From Podaxis mareebaensis (Eukaryota > Basidiomycota > Agaricomycetes > Agaricales > Agaricaceae), in contig JAEUWP010000477.1 of assembly GCA_018524725.1 (NCBI GenBank), positions 1 to 40,016 on the forward strand: DNA of 40,016 nt, read 5' to 3'. The notes beneath the pieces are model-generated. The model was not told the origin of the DNA, did not search any database, and saw only the letters and a list, made by a program, of their open reading frames with translations. Shown in pieces: positions 1 through 9,498 of this stretch (its first letter is position 1; each line of letters starts with the position of its first letter). The position numbers were made by a program, and so were the translations under genes.

Positions 1-689
1 TTGAGTTGTCCGGGGCCCGTGACTCGTCACGCTGCACAAGAATTCGCACCAGGTTCGTACCTCACTTGGTGCGGCACCGATTGTAGGTTCGACGTGAAAG
101 TGACAAGGTCACCGAGGAAGACATGGATTGCGAGTCGAGTAGAAGTGCCTATTGAACCCAACTCCGCAGGCCCTCCTTGTGCGGGGTCGACCTCAAGGGC
201 GATTTTCTCGAGGAGAGGGGAGACGAGGAGCGAGATGTAATGGGTGGCCAAGTCAACGTGTTTGATGTGGATGTCGCGTAGGTTGGGGAAGAGAAAGCCC
301 CCCTTCAACTGCTGTGCAAGGCGAACGAAAACAGAAGGGGAGATCCGCGCGATGTCTGATTTTTCCTCCATGTTGAGTTGGAGGCATTCTACCGAATGTG
401 CAGCCTTGAGAAGCGACTTCCACGTCTCGGTCGTGGGATGCTCAACGATCACCTGGAATGACCTGTAGGCATTCTGTGGTGTTAAAACGTAGTAAGCACT
501 CACATATTCACCATCGTGTTTCGCAAGAAAACTCGTCTTCTCAAACAAAGCCACAAGGGAGCACAGCTGTTTTAACTCGTCTCCATTACCTTCAGAGGCG
601 TCCTTGGATTTAAGTGGCTCATGGGCAATGGAAGGGTTTGAGTGCATGTTGGTCTCGAAGGAAATTTCGGAGCTGGAGTCTTCTGCCAT
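1..689 (-). CDS. LRR-type hypothetical protein, 3' end beyond window
   Basis: Paralogue of the next gene (1832-3385). Function is unknown; the leucine-rich segments suggest the protein-interaction role of agaric F-box/LRR proteins, but no F-box is visible. The start is ATG at 689 (MAEDSSS). Exon 1 is 504-689. The intron 453-503 runs GTGAGT to CCAG and is 51 nt, a multiple of three without a stop, so it could be misread as coding. Its position matches the 63-nt intron of the paralogue, and the flanking residues align (LVALFE; HDGEY/VIVEHP against QDGRW/SLIGGP). Exon 2 runs from 452 leftwards. If read through it stops at 27-29, which would give about 203 aa against 496 aa for the paralogue. A good donor (GTGAGG) begins at 65, so the gene more likely continues past the left edge. 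The alternative is a truncated copy. Confidence 0.6.
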
Positions 690-1831
690 TGAGAGGAAAC
701 TTCAAAGGGTAGATGAACGCTTGATCCGACTGGTGACCAAGGATCACTCTCGTACCGTAAATAGCCTCACAAATGTATGTGACGTGTAGAACACATGTCC
801 ATCCCCCCACATTCTTCCTCCAGTTATGGTGCGCAGAGTTGCCGCAGTTTATGCGGATCGGTACACATATATCCGTTTTCACTGCCTCTGCCAATTCCAC
901 TATCAAAGACCTCAAGGGCTCCGCTAAAGAGGTGCTTGAGAAGAGTATGCGCCTAACCGACGACTTTTTCCGTCCCGGATCCAAAGACATCGGCAATGAC
1001 GTTCTAATCATGGGTAATCAATCCCCATATTTAACTCGGTGAATGTACCTACGCTTCGCTGCGGTTCTGGCTCCCATTCCCGACGATTGCATTCTTGCTA
1101 GCCTATGCCCCAACCAGAACGATTACGTCCTGGCCGTCGTGCCCTCAGCCCCAACGCAAACGAGTCCTGGCATTCATGTTTCTACCCACACCGTTCTCTT
1201 TGACATCAAACTCTATCTCGATGACTCCATAACGACAATTCGTCAGGACTCGAAGGAAGATTAAGAGAATGCGGAAACGGCACAAAAAAAGCGGGAGAAG
1301 GTTTCCATCGTCTATGGAGCACCTGCATAATACGGAACTAGTCTGGAAGCAAAAGCTTGAAGCAACAGAGAGGTGTTGAAGACCGGGTTACAAACGAGCT
1401 ATGCGAGCACGCCAGCGTCCGTCTGAGTCTGGGCTCCGACTAGATAGGGTAGGGAGTTAGATGAAAGTGTTATGGGTAGAAAAAGAGATTTTTGAATAGA
1501 TCTCTTATGAAAACAGCGAGAACTAAAAGGCGGGGGGAGAAAGACTGCTATTCACTGAGTAGGTAAGTCAATACAACACAGTATTGATACGAAAGGCATC
1601 TACGGATTGTGCATAGCATACGAACAAGATCCGTTATATCCCCTCACTGTCCGCAGAAGCGAAGCCCATCAGAAAACCAAAGAAAATGAAGGAAGTGGAG
1701 AGACAGATCGAGTGGGGGCCAAGGAACGAATCCAAAACTATAAAATCTATGCAATTAATACGTTCGATATCTTCGGCTCGAAGACCTCGCACATATCATT
1801 GTCATTTCAGGTCCATCGCCACCGCTGTGCA
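690..1831. other. Intergenic region between the two LRR genes
   Basis: No recognisable gene. The plus strand has an open frame starting at ATG 849 (MRIGTHISVF) with codon use that looks coding up to about 1012. A second open stretch in another frame runs to 1264. I could not join them with a convincing intron and recognise no family, so this may be a gene relic or a short unknown gene. The rest (1265-1831) shows nothing supportable. Confidence 0.3.
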
Positions 1832-3385
1832 TCATTCGGAAGAAAGACTCCTCCGATTCTCGTGGTTCACAACCCTCCTTCGATATGACTGTATTGTCCG
1901 AAATATGATGTCCCACTCATTCGCATCACACTTTGCGGTCAGTGACTGCAGCGAGGGGAACAGTGCACTCAGATAATGAGCAACTGTCATCAATGGTGAT
2001 ACCCAGGCATTTAGATCAATGTCGGGCATTGGCTCCGGGCTCTCTGCGGGAGCGTCCTGTCGCTGCAAGGGGGGAGGAGCGAGAACGTGCAGGTTCTCCA
2101 AGCCATGGTGGGGAGGAACTTGGGTTGATTCTATGGGGTCGGGAAGCCAGCTTCCTTTAGCGTCCGGCAGCCGGAGTGAAAGGCTCCGTAATGAAGGTGA
2201 GGATTGCATAATCTTCTGAAGCTGAGGGAAGTCGATTTCTACTGACGATGGGAGTTCGAGCGAGACAAGGCGTGGCCAAACGGTTCTCTCGAACAATTGC
2301 GCTAAAGACATCACAAAGCAGTCCCGAACGCAAAGTGACTCGAGGTCCGTGGCTTGTTTCAGTGATCCCAGGTCCCAAACTGGCAGGGATCCGATACCAA
2401 TCAGAGTGACACGCTTCAAGAGTCCTATATTCCGTAGATAACCAAGGGACATCTGGGATCTTGGGCAGGGGGTCGGTGGGGTCGAAAAGGAAATGGATAG
2501 GACTTCCAAGGCCGTCGAGCATAGCGCAGTCATCATGCCAGAGACCAGCCAAAAAGGGCCGGAGATATCTAGGTCAGACACTGAGGGAAGAATGGTAGTG
2601 ATAGACTCCGTGTCGTTAGATTCTGGAAGATGAGTCTCCGCACATGACTGGCCGCCGGCAACTGGCTCTTTGACCCTCATCGACAGAACCTCCAGCAATG
2701 GCAAAGATTCCAAACATTGGAGACACGAGTCGAGGTCACTTTGCATGACGAGCAGGAAGCATTGGAGCTTCAAGGCACGAAGCTCACGGAAGCTCCTGAT
2801 GGACTGCAACAGCGACACCGGCATATCTGACATGTTCTTCTCCATGCAAAGGCTTCTTGTCCTTGGGGAATAGAGAGCGAGCTGGGCGACGCAAGCAAGT
2901 ACAGACTCTTTGACGTCATCATGTTTGGGACTGTCTAGGGCTTCTTTAGAGTCGATTCTGATGTGCTCGATAGCAGGAGATGCCAAGAACGCAAAATAAT
3001 CGAGAGTGAGACGGAAATCTTCGATCTGCAGGTGACGGAGGGAAGGAAACAAGGGTTCGCCTTTTAGCATACGCGCAAGGTGAATGAAAGTCGACTGGTT
3101 AATGGGTTGGGATTGCAACTCCGAGTCCGCGGTAAATGTTTCCAGGGCTTGAGTCTTTGCCAGAAAGCATCGCCAACTCTCGGGATTGGGACCACCGATA
3201 AGGCTCTGGTGAGGAATAGTGCGATGTCATTGCATATTCGACAGTCGGCGAAGAACGTAGCACTTTACCCAGCGACCATCCTGGAAGTATTTGAAGTTGT
3301 TTAGAGTCTCAAAAAGTGCAACCAAGCGGGTGGAGCTCATCGATGAGTGGGCAGTCGGGTCCACGGTTTCGACGATATCGGCCAT
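1832..3385 (-). CDS. LRR-type hypothetical protein (F-box/LRR-like family)
   Basis: Predicted 496 aa, of unknown function. The start is ATG 3383-3385 (MADIVETVDP), which matches the MA-acidic start of the paralogue at 689. Exon 1 is 3269-3385. The intron 3206-3268 (63 nt, GTAAAG to ACCAG) removes an in-frame TGA at 3227-3229. Exon 2 is 1832-3205. The body has repeated leucine-rich stretches (LFPSLRHLQI, LRALKLQ, LPLLEVLSM, WPRLVSLELPSSVEI, LFPSLQSL) spaced like the degenerate LRRs of agaric F-box proteins, and an acidic, proline-rich insert near residues 405-425. No F-box, signal peptide or membrane segment is seen. Together with the gene at 1-689 it forms a tandem duplicate on the same strand. 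The gene structure is well supported by homology between the two copies; the role is not known. Confidence 0.7.
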
Positions 3386-4392
3386 TGCTGATATACGGTA
3401 TTCGGTCGTAGGTACCGGGGATTTTGTAGAGAGTGGTGGTGAAAGGATTCTGGAAGAGCATCCTTATTGATCAGTCGATTTATAGCGCAAGGGCAGACTA
3501 CAGCTTGAGATCCGTAACGTTATTTACTGCGGAGAGACAACGTGGTGAGGTTCTGAAAATAGAAGTCCATCGAAGCCTTTTAACTTCGACCGCTATGGTG
3601 CACCTCTCGATTTCGAAATCTTGTTCAAGCATCTGTCATAATTGGGCTGTTGTATATTGACTACCATATTTATTCAGGTACCATGGGGGAGAAACCGGTA
3701 AACAACATGGCGGGGATGGATTAGAAAACGCAGACGATTTTTCCCTCGTTCGCTGGTGCCGGCTATCGGTTCGCACGCCGGACAGCTGGACGGAATTCCG
3801 CAAGATGAACCAAGGGTTCGAAGACATCGGGAGAGCGTGAAATCCGAAGGAAACTTCGTAAATAATAGGAATGTGTGGATACAGTAAGAGGAGGTTAAAT
3901 CCCTTCAATATTCCACGTTGAAAGACATCATATGACAACGGGGCTGTGTAGAAGTATAGCATATAATAGAAGTGGAATACGGAGGAATGAGAAGTGAGGA
4001 GTGGGGCTGAGCTGGAGGCAGCATGGCTAAAAGGGAAATTGAGCGCCAACCTACTGTGGTCCGTCGTAATGAAGTGTTCGCGGGATGAAGTCGTGGCCAT
4101 GGCGTCTGTTGACTCGACCAGTGGGATCTCTGAGTGCATCGCGGGCGGCAGGTTGTGTTACGTCAAAGATGATTGGAATCATGTAGGACTTCACGACTAG
4201 CTAGCATCCGACCTCCATAGTTCATTGCAGAACTGGAACTACAATAGGAAAGAGGAAGGATTATACTCATCGAGGGGGAAGTGACCGGTGACTTCTGAGG
4301 GAGGGCGTGCTCAGCTTGTCGGAGACGTGGAGACTCAAGGAAGGATCCAGAAAGTAGTAGAAATAGGTTGCATTGTCCTTTCCAAAGAATCG
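3386..4392. other. Intergenic region between LRR gene and SURF6 gene
   Basis: Nothing supportable was found. It contains the upstream region of the LRR gene (3386-3470) and the 3' flank of the SURF6 gene. Open frames on both strands (for example 3636-4139 minus and 3994-4200 plus) have no family resemblance and biased, non-coding-like composition. Confidence 0.5.
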
Positions 4393-5818
4393 CTATTTTT
4401 TGCCTTTAGCTTTCCCGCTACTCTTCCCGAATGACTTTCCTTCAAACCCAGGTCGCGACTTTCCTTTCTTCTTCTCCTTTCTCCGCTCATTCCTCGCAGC
4501 AATGTTATCCGCACGTTTTTTCTGTTTCGCGGCCATAGAAGCGGCAACCTGCTCCTTCCGTTCATCCCTACCCTCCAAATAAGCGTATTGACAATTCAAA
4601 AAAAGAGATGGACGTACCAAGCCTTCTTACTCTTTACCTTTGCCTTCTCTTTCCTCTTCGCAGCCTTCTTCAACCTCGCCTCATCATCCCGAATCTTTAC
4701 ACCCTCCAGCCTCGCCTCCGCTTTATCCCACTTCTCTTTCTCCTCAATCGCTTTGCGTTTTTCTTCCGGCATCGCTGCAAGTTTTTCTTTCCGCGCTGCC
4801 AGCTGTTCGAGTGCTTGCTGGGGATCGGAAGTGGTTTTTAGTTTCTCAGACTTTTTGGATGAGGATTGGCCAGCGATGTTGCCGAAAGTGACAGTCGTGA
4901 GTTTAGATTGAGGCCCAGTTTGTTGGGAGAGAGGTTTTGTGTGGTCCGGTACGAGGAGTTGTGTCTGCAATTAATATCGTAGTTAGCTCAGGTGCCGCTG
5001 ATAATAAAATTTGATATCTTGCCTTGGTAGCGTTCCCCTTCTGTCTTTCCTCCCTCTTGTCCTTGCCCTTCTTGCCCTTCATCTCCTCCTCGCGCTTAAT
5101 CTTCTCCTTCGTTTCTTTTCTTCTTCGCTCCCGCATAGCCGCACGTTGTCTCCTTCGTTCTTCCAACAGCGCATCCCGATCCCCAGCCTCCCCCGACGCA
5201 GAAGTAGGTCGCCCTTTATTCCGGAGCTGGGCCATCCTGTCATGCAGCTTCTTGCGTAGTGCCGCAATTCCTCCCGATTCCGGCATGGGCACAAGTTTCT
5301 CTTCCTGTTCTTCGTCATCCTCGCTTTTGTCAGTGCTTAGATCAACGTCGACATGCATAGCCATGTCGGCCTCAGAGCCATCGTCGTCGGAGTGGACCTC
5401 GGAAAGCTTCCTCTTCTTGTTTCCCTTCGCCTTAATTTCCCCCTGATGTTGCTGGGCCTCATTTTGGATGTCAATGACCGATTTGTTGTTTGTCGGGTCG
5501 AGCTGCGAGCTGCGTCAAGTACTGAAGATGCAAGAAAATGATGTCGCACTCACTTTTGCCTTTTTGGCTTTCTTGGAGGCCTCCTTGATGGCCCGTTTGT
5601 CCTCCTTTTTGTTCTTTTTGTGCTTCTGGTACTTGGACGCAATCTATACCAATCGCTCGTAAGAAACAACAACAAATTGACAAGACTTGGATCCGCACCT
5701 GCTCCTCGCCCCCTTCCTGCACTAGATAGTATTTCGCAGGTATCAGCTTCAGCAGTGACTCGAATGTGTCATTATGCCGTTCCAATGACGCTCTGAGGGT
5801 TGCAACTGGTGTGGGCAT
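4393..5818 (-). CDS. RRP14: SURF6/Rrp14 ribosome biogenesis protein
   Basis: Predicted 403-aa nucleolar protein of the SURF6/Rrp14 family, needed for assembly of 40S and 60S ribosomal precursors. Exons are 5699-5818, 5554-5643, 5023-5502, 4618-4964 and 4393-4567. Introns are 55, 51, 58, 50 nt. Intron 3 (4965-5022) begins with GC instead of GT (AAG/GCAAGA) and ends TTGCAG. The N-terminus [20 protein letters not shown] and the Lys-rich stretch near residues 45-70 are typical. An acidic segment follows near residue 110. The SURF6 domain covers roughly residues 210-395 and includes [19 protein letters not shown], the highly charged helix [22 protein letters not shown] and DERKEQ. The C-terminus is Lys/Gly-rich ([11 protein letters not shown]). 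It is divergent from PTPA with only 99 bp between start codons. Confidence 0.93.
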
Positions 5819-5917
5819 TGTAGCGGAGGAGAAGAGAGGGGATAAAAGTTAGGGTTAGGGTTCTGAGATCAGCTAAAGGACTGACGGTTTGTAATTAGCC
5901 TAATCATCTGCTCTACA
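5819..5917. promoter_or_regulatory. Bidirectional promoter of SURF6 and PTPA with telomere-like repeat
   Basis: The 99 bp between the two ATGs must hold both core promoters. At 5849-5862 lies TTAGGGTTAGGGTT, two perfect telomere-type units. Such sites are bound by Tbf1-type Myb factors in yeasts, and telobox-like motifs occur upstream of ribosome-biogenesis genes in several eukaryotes. Its position next to a ribosome-assembly gene suggests a regulatory site rather than chance. No TATA box is evident. Confidence 0.55.
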
Positions 5918-7390
5918 ATGACGTTCCAGCAGCCTCGCAAGTTCATCCTCACAAAGGACCAGCTAGAATGGTTTCAGACTTCAGAAACTCACAAAAAGGT
6001 TATATCGTATATCGAAACTCTCAATGACGCGGTTGTAGGTGTTAAGCTAACGGATCCATGCGAGGAGTCAGAGGTGCGCCAACAGTTCCGTTCAGAGCAC
6101 AGAGGAAGTTATCTGATTGACATTCTTTGACAACAGGGAGTAAAAGCTATTCTCAGCGTACTGGATAAGATAGAGCAGATATGCAGGGAAACACCACCCG
6201 TAAACAACGCCGCTTCGCGATTTGGCAACCCAGCTTTCCGGACTTTCTATGACAAGGTTCATGAGGTGCGGCCATGATCACACAGCTGACGTCCCAGGTG
6301 CTAATGATGATGTGCAAGAATGCAGGTGTCCCCCCAGCTACATGAGACACTTCCAAACCTGCCGAAGGAAAGCATCCCTGAGGTATCAGTTTACTTTAAC
6401 GAGGCTTGGGGCAATCGAGCCCGAATTGATTATGGGAGTGGCATGGAGCTGAATTTCCTATGTTGGATGTGAGTAAGCGGAAGCGCATCATGTGTAAAAA
6501 CTGAAAGCGAACCCGATGGCAGGTATTGTCTTGAGCAACTCGGTGTTGTTAAGCCAGAGGATCACAGAGCGCTCGTTATCCGCGTCTTCTGGAGGTTCGT
6601 GTAGCCGATCGTCTGCGTTGATCATTAGTTGACCCTATCTTCCCTAGGTATTTGAATGTGATGCGTGTCCTCCAGTCAACGTATTGGTTGGAACCCGCAG
6701 GCTCGCACGGTGTATGGGGCCTTGACGATTATCATTTCTTGCCTTTCTTGTGGGGTGCTGCCCAACTTCGTGGTCTGTTTCATCCGGCCATGTATCGTCC
6801 ACATTCTGGCATTGATACCGAATCCACAGGTCACAAATACATTCGGCCAAAGTCCATCCATGACCCAGAGGTCGTTGAAGAATACTCCAAACACTACATC
6901 TACTTCTCTTGCATCGCCTTCATCAACTCAGTAAGCCCCTATTTCGCATCGCACTACCCCCTCTCACTACAGGACTCGCTTCTCACAGATTAAAACCGCG
7001 TCCCTCCGCTGGCACTCCCCTATGCTCGACGACATCTCCGCCGTCAAAACCTGGGACAAAGTCAACTCAGGAATGATTAAAATGTACCTCGCGGAAGTCC
7101 TAGGCAAACTTCCCGTTATCCAACACTTCCTCTTTGGTTCCCTTCTTCCCTACGATGGTCCTGCACCACCTGCCACAAATGACTCGCACCAAGACGACCC
7201 ACACCGTGGTCACGCGCATACCCTTAAAGATTTGGGTGGTCCAGGGCAGAGGGAGGTTGGGTGGGGAGATTGTTGTGGGATTCCTGTGCCTTCAGCATTC
7301 GCCGCTGCAAGGGCAGACCAAAAGGGCCAACTGAAAACGCCTGGTGCTGGGCTTGGTGGGCCGGGGATTAGGCCTGTTCCGTTTGATTGA
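5918..7390 (+). CDS. PTPA: Serine/threonine-protein phosphatase 2A activator (PTPA, peptidyl-prolyl isomerase)
   Basis: Predicted 375-aa PTPA/Rrd protein. This family activates PP2A-type phosphatases and has prolyl isomerase activity. Exons are 5918-6073, 6137-6265, 6326-6468, 6523-6594, 6648-6772, 6830-6930 and 6989-7390. Family blocks are all present in order: [13 protein letters not shown] (N-terminus), [14 protein letters not shown] (about 80-93), [20 protein letters not shown] (about 117-136), [20 protein letters not shown] (about 180-199), [19 protein letters not shown] (after 208), [19 protein letters not shown] and FPVIQHF-like [14 protein letters not shown]. The 57-nt intron 6773-6829 is a multiple of three and has no stop; leaving it in would insert 19 residues that break the conserved QLRGHKYIRP block. 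The C-terminal tail after SLLP is proline/glycine-rich and variable. It shares its promoter with SURF6. Confidence 0.95.
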
Positions 7391-7905
7391 ATGTACAAGT
7401 GTATATAAATACGCCACAATGATATAGAACATGATTTTAGAGTGACGTCGCTACATACCTTGAGCCCTTGGTTTCCGACATCTGCCTACCCCTGCTGTAT
7501 CGATATGGAGTGTAACAACAGAATGAAGGCGGGGGGCGACGAATGGAACTAATTTGACAACCATCCTCGTGAGCTCGAGCAGCGGCTAGGGAGAAGGTGA
7601 CTTGTATAATTTTTTAAGGTTATGTGGTGTTCAAGTCTGACGGAGTGCCTTGTGAAACGCTGGGAGGTACTAATATGGAATACAGTTTGGTTTCACCAAA
7701 TTACCTTGTATATTTCTGTCGCCTCTGAACATCTCACATAATTCTGGGATTGTTTTCTGGTACATTCGGGTTTAATTTGGTACTCTCCTCTTGACCGTGG
7801 CCTGCAGATTACACAATGGTAAACAACACCAAACAAATACGCAGAATATTAAACGCTACCCTGCGGACGGTACCGAGCGCATGACTTTGCCCAGATCCTC
7901 AATTC
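7391..7905. other. Intergenic region between PTPA and F-box gene
   Basis: Holds the 3' flank of PTPA and the upstream region of the F-box gene. No gene, RNA or repeat is supportable. Confidence 0.5.
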
Positions 7906-9498
7906 ATGGCCTGTTTCAGCATCGAAAGGAAACAGTGCCTCTTATGTGGGTCTGCTCAGACCACAAAATTCAACTTCAGCTCAAACTTATCTCCAGAGGA
8001 TGAAGTTTGCCGGCTATACCACCAGCTTCATGACCTTGAAATCGTCTCGGATGTCATCTCTGTTCAACGAATATATATTCTCAGGAGGTCCAACGCTTCG
8101 CGCGCGCTGACAGCAAACCTTCCTTATGAACTCCTCTATGCCATCTTCGAACATGCATGTTTGTTGAGCAGACTGGATTCCAACGACGAGTCAAATAACA
8201 GTGAGCAGCGCGGCAGTGACCACTTTCAAGTGGTCCTTGCCGGTGTGTCGTCCCGCTGGAGGGCGATTGTGCTCTCTAGTCCACTTCTCTGGACCCGTCT
8301 TTCCTTGCACTTCTGCGAGCACGGTGGTAGGCAATTGGCGAATCGTCTCGCATTGTTGCGCCTTTACCTCACATACTCGGGGTCCACGCCTCTGGATCTC
8401 AGGTTTACATTCTCTCATATCCCAAGCAGACAGCCCTGGCCTGGGTTCGATGCTCTCATACACCCTATCATCGATAATATATTGCTCGCCAACCTTCATC
8501 GCATTAGGGACCTATACCTGGAGAAAGCATCCCCAAAGTGGATCGCTTGCACCCCACAATTGTCCCAACTCATGACCTTCAGGTACTCGAGCAATGCGGC
8601 TCCTTACAATGGCACACCAATCATCTCTTTCTCTAATCCCCAACACCTCTGCAAATTGAGTATCTTCAACTGGCCCTCCGTCGACATCAAATCCGGTGTA
8701 TGGACTGGTCTATCAACTTTAACCCTGGAATCGATGGAGGTCAACGTGTGCGTGAGCCTGCTTGCCGAGTGTATCAATCTGAAGGAATTTCGTTGTCGGA
8801 CACCAAAAACTCTTGTAATCTCGTCGTGGTTTCCATACCAACCCTGGAGGACGCGGGTGACTCGAGAACATCTAGAGGTCTTTGAATGGGATATGCCCAG
8901 ATCTGGGCAGCTAGGACAAGTAGAAATCGCCATGCTTCAATATGTTCACCTGCCCACCGTCCGGTTCCTCAGACTACACACGTACCACCATTGCCGACAC
9001 CACGCAGTCCGATCCTTCTGCAAACGGCTTCCCTCTACCTTATCGACGCTGAATCTCTCAATAATCTGCGACGACACGGAATTACAAAATCATTGTCTCT
9101 TCGACTTCATTCCTCGCGACTGTCTGGTGGAAGATCTGACCCTGTATTGTAACGGATGTGCCACTTTTGTAGGGCACGCATTCTCATGGCTGGAGGATCC
9201 AAAGTACTTCCCCCAATTGAAGCGTCTGATAATTGACGATACAGCGGAAGACTGTGGTAGGAGCCGTATGGTGTCACCTTCATGGCATGGTCAGATGATC
9301 TATAGGATGCTTGCTTCGAGGGCGCCTTTCCTCCGTCCTTCTGGGTTCTACATGAGGTTTGCCTCAATTACGGTTGCTTGGCCCTGGCACACCAAACATG
9401 AAATATGGACGTTGGGGCAGAACCACGGATTCCAATTGATCATTGAAGAAGATAAAGCGCCTCTCGATCAACCACGCCCGCTAGTTCTATTTAGCTGA
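7906..9498 (+). CDS. F-box domain protein with degenerate LRRs
   Basis: Intronless gene for a 530-aa protein. F-box proteins bind Skp1 through the F-box and bring substrates to SCF ubiquitin ligases. The F-box lies at about residues 71-131: LPYELLYAIFEHACL, then after a polar insert of about 20 residues (DSNDESNNSEQRGSD), LAGVSSRWRAIVLSSPLLWT, the usual agaric form ending in SPLLW. The C-terminal 400 residues have scattered leucine-rich strands (LCKLSIFNWPSV, LSTLTLESMEV, LKEFRCRT, LSTLNLSIICDD, LKRLIIDDTA) typical of the degenerate LRR region that would bind substrate. An N-terminal CLLCG pair precedes the F-box. ATG 7906 is the first ATG in frame. Agaric genomes carry large, fast-changing families of such genes, so the substrate cannot be predicted. 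Confidence 0.85.
   Translation: MACFSIERKQCLLCGSAQTTKFNFSSNLSPEDEVCRLYHQLHDLEIVSDVISVQRIYILRRSNASRALTANLPYELLYAIFEHACLLSRLDSNDESNNSEQRGSDHFQVVLAGVSSRWRAIVLSSPLLWTRLSLHFCEHGGRQLANRLALLRLYLTYSGSTPLDLRFTFSHIPSRQPWPGFDALIHPIIDNILLANLHRIRDLYLEKASPKWIACTPQLSQLMTFRYSSNAAPYNGTPIISFSNPQHLCKLSIFNWPSVDIKSGVWTGLSTLTLESMEVNVCVSLLAECINLKEFRCRTPKTLVISSWFPYQPWRTRVTREHLEVFEWDMPRSGQLGQVEIAMLQYVHLPTVRFLRLHTYHHCRHHAVRSFCKRLPSTLSTLNLSIICDDTELQNHCLFDFIPRDCLVEDLTLYCNGCATFVGHAFSWLEDPKYFPQLKRLIIDDTAEDCGRSRMVSPSWHGQMIYRMLASRAPFLRPSGFYMRFASITVAWPWHTKHEIWTLGQNHGFQLIIEEDKAPLDQPRPLVLFS

Noticed and set aside
619..1011. Minus-strand open frame of 130 codons upstream of the first LRR gene
   Set aside because: No family resemblance, overlaps the start of the LRR gene in another frame and has no exon partner.
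3227..3229. In-frame TGA suggesting that the second LRR gene is a pseudogene
   Set aside because: It lies within a 63-nt GT-AG intron that matches the intron of the neighbouring paralogue in position.
3636..4139. Minus-strand open frame of 167 codons
   Set aside because: Composition is not protein-like, no domain, and the flanks show no promoter or splice context.
6773..6829. A lineage-specific 19-residue insertion in PTPA
   Set aside because: The segment has GT and CACAG ends and its removal restores the conserved QLRGHKYIRP block.
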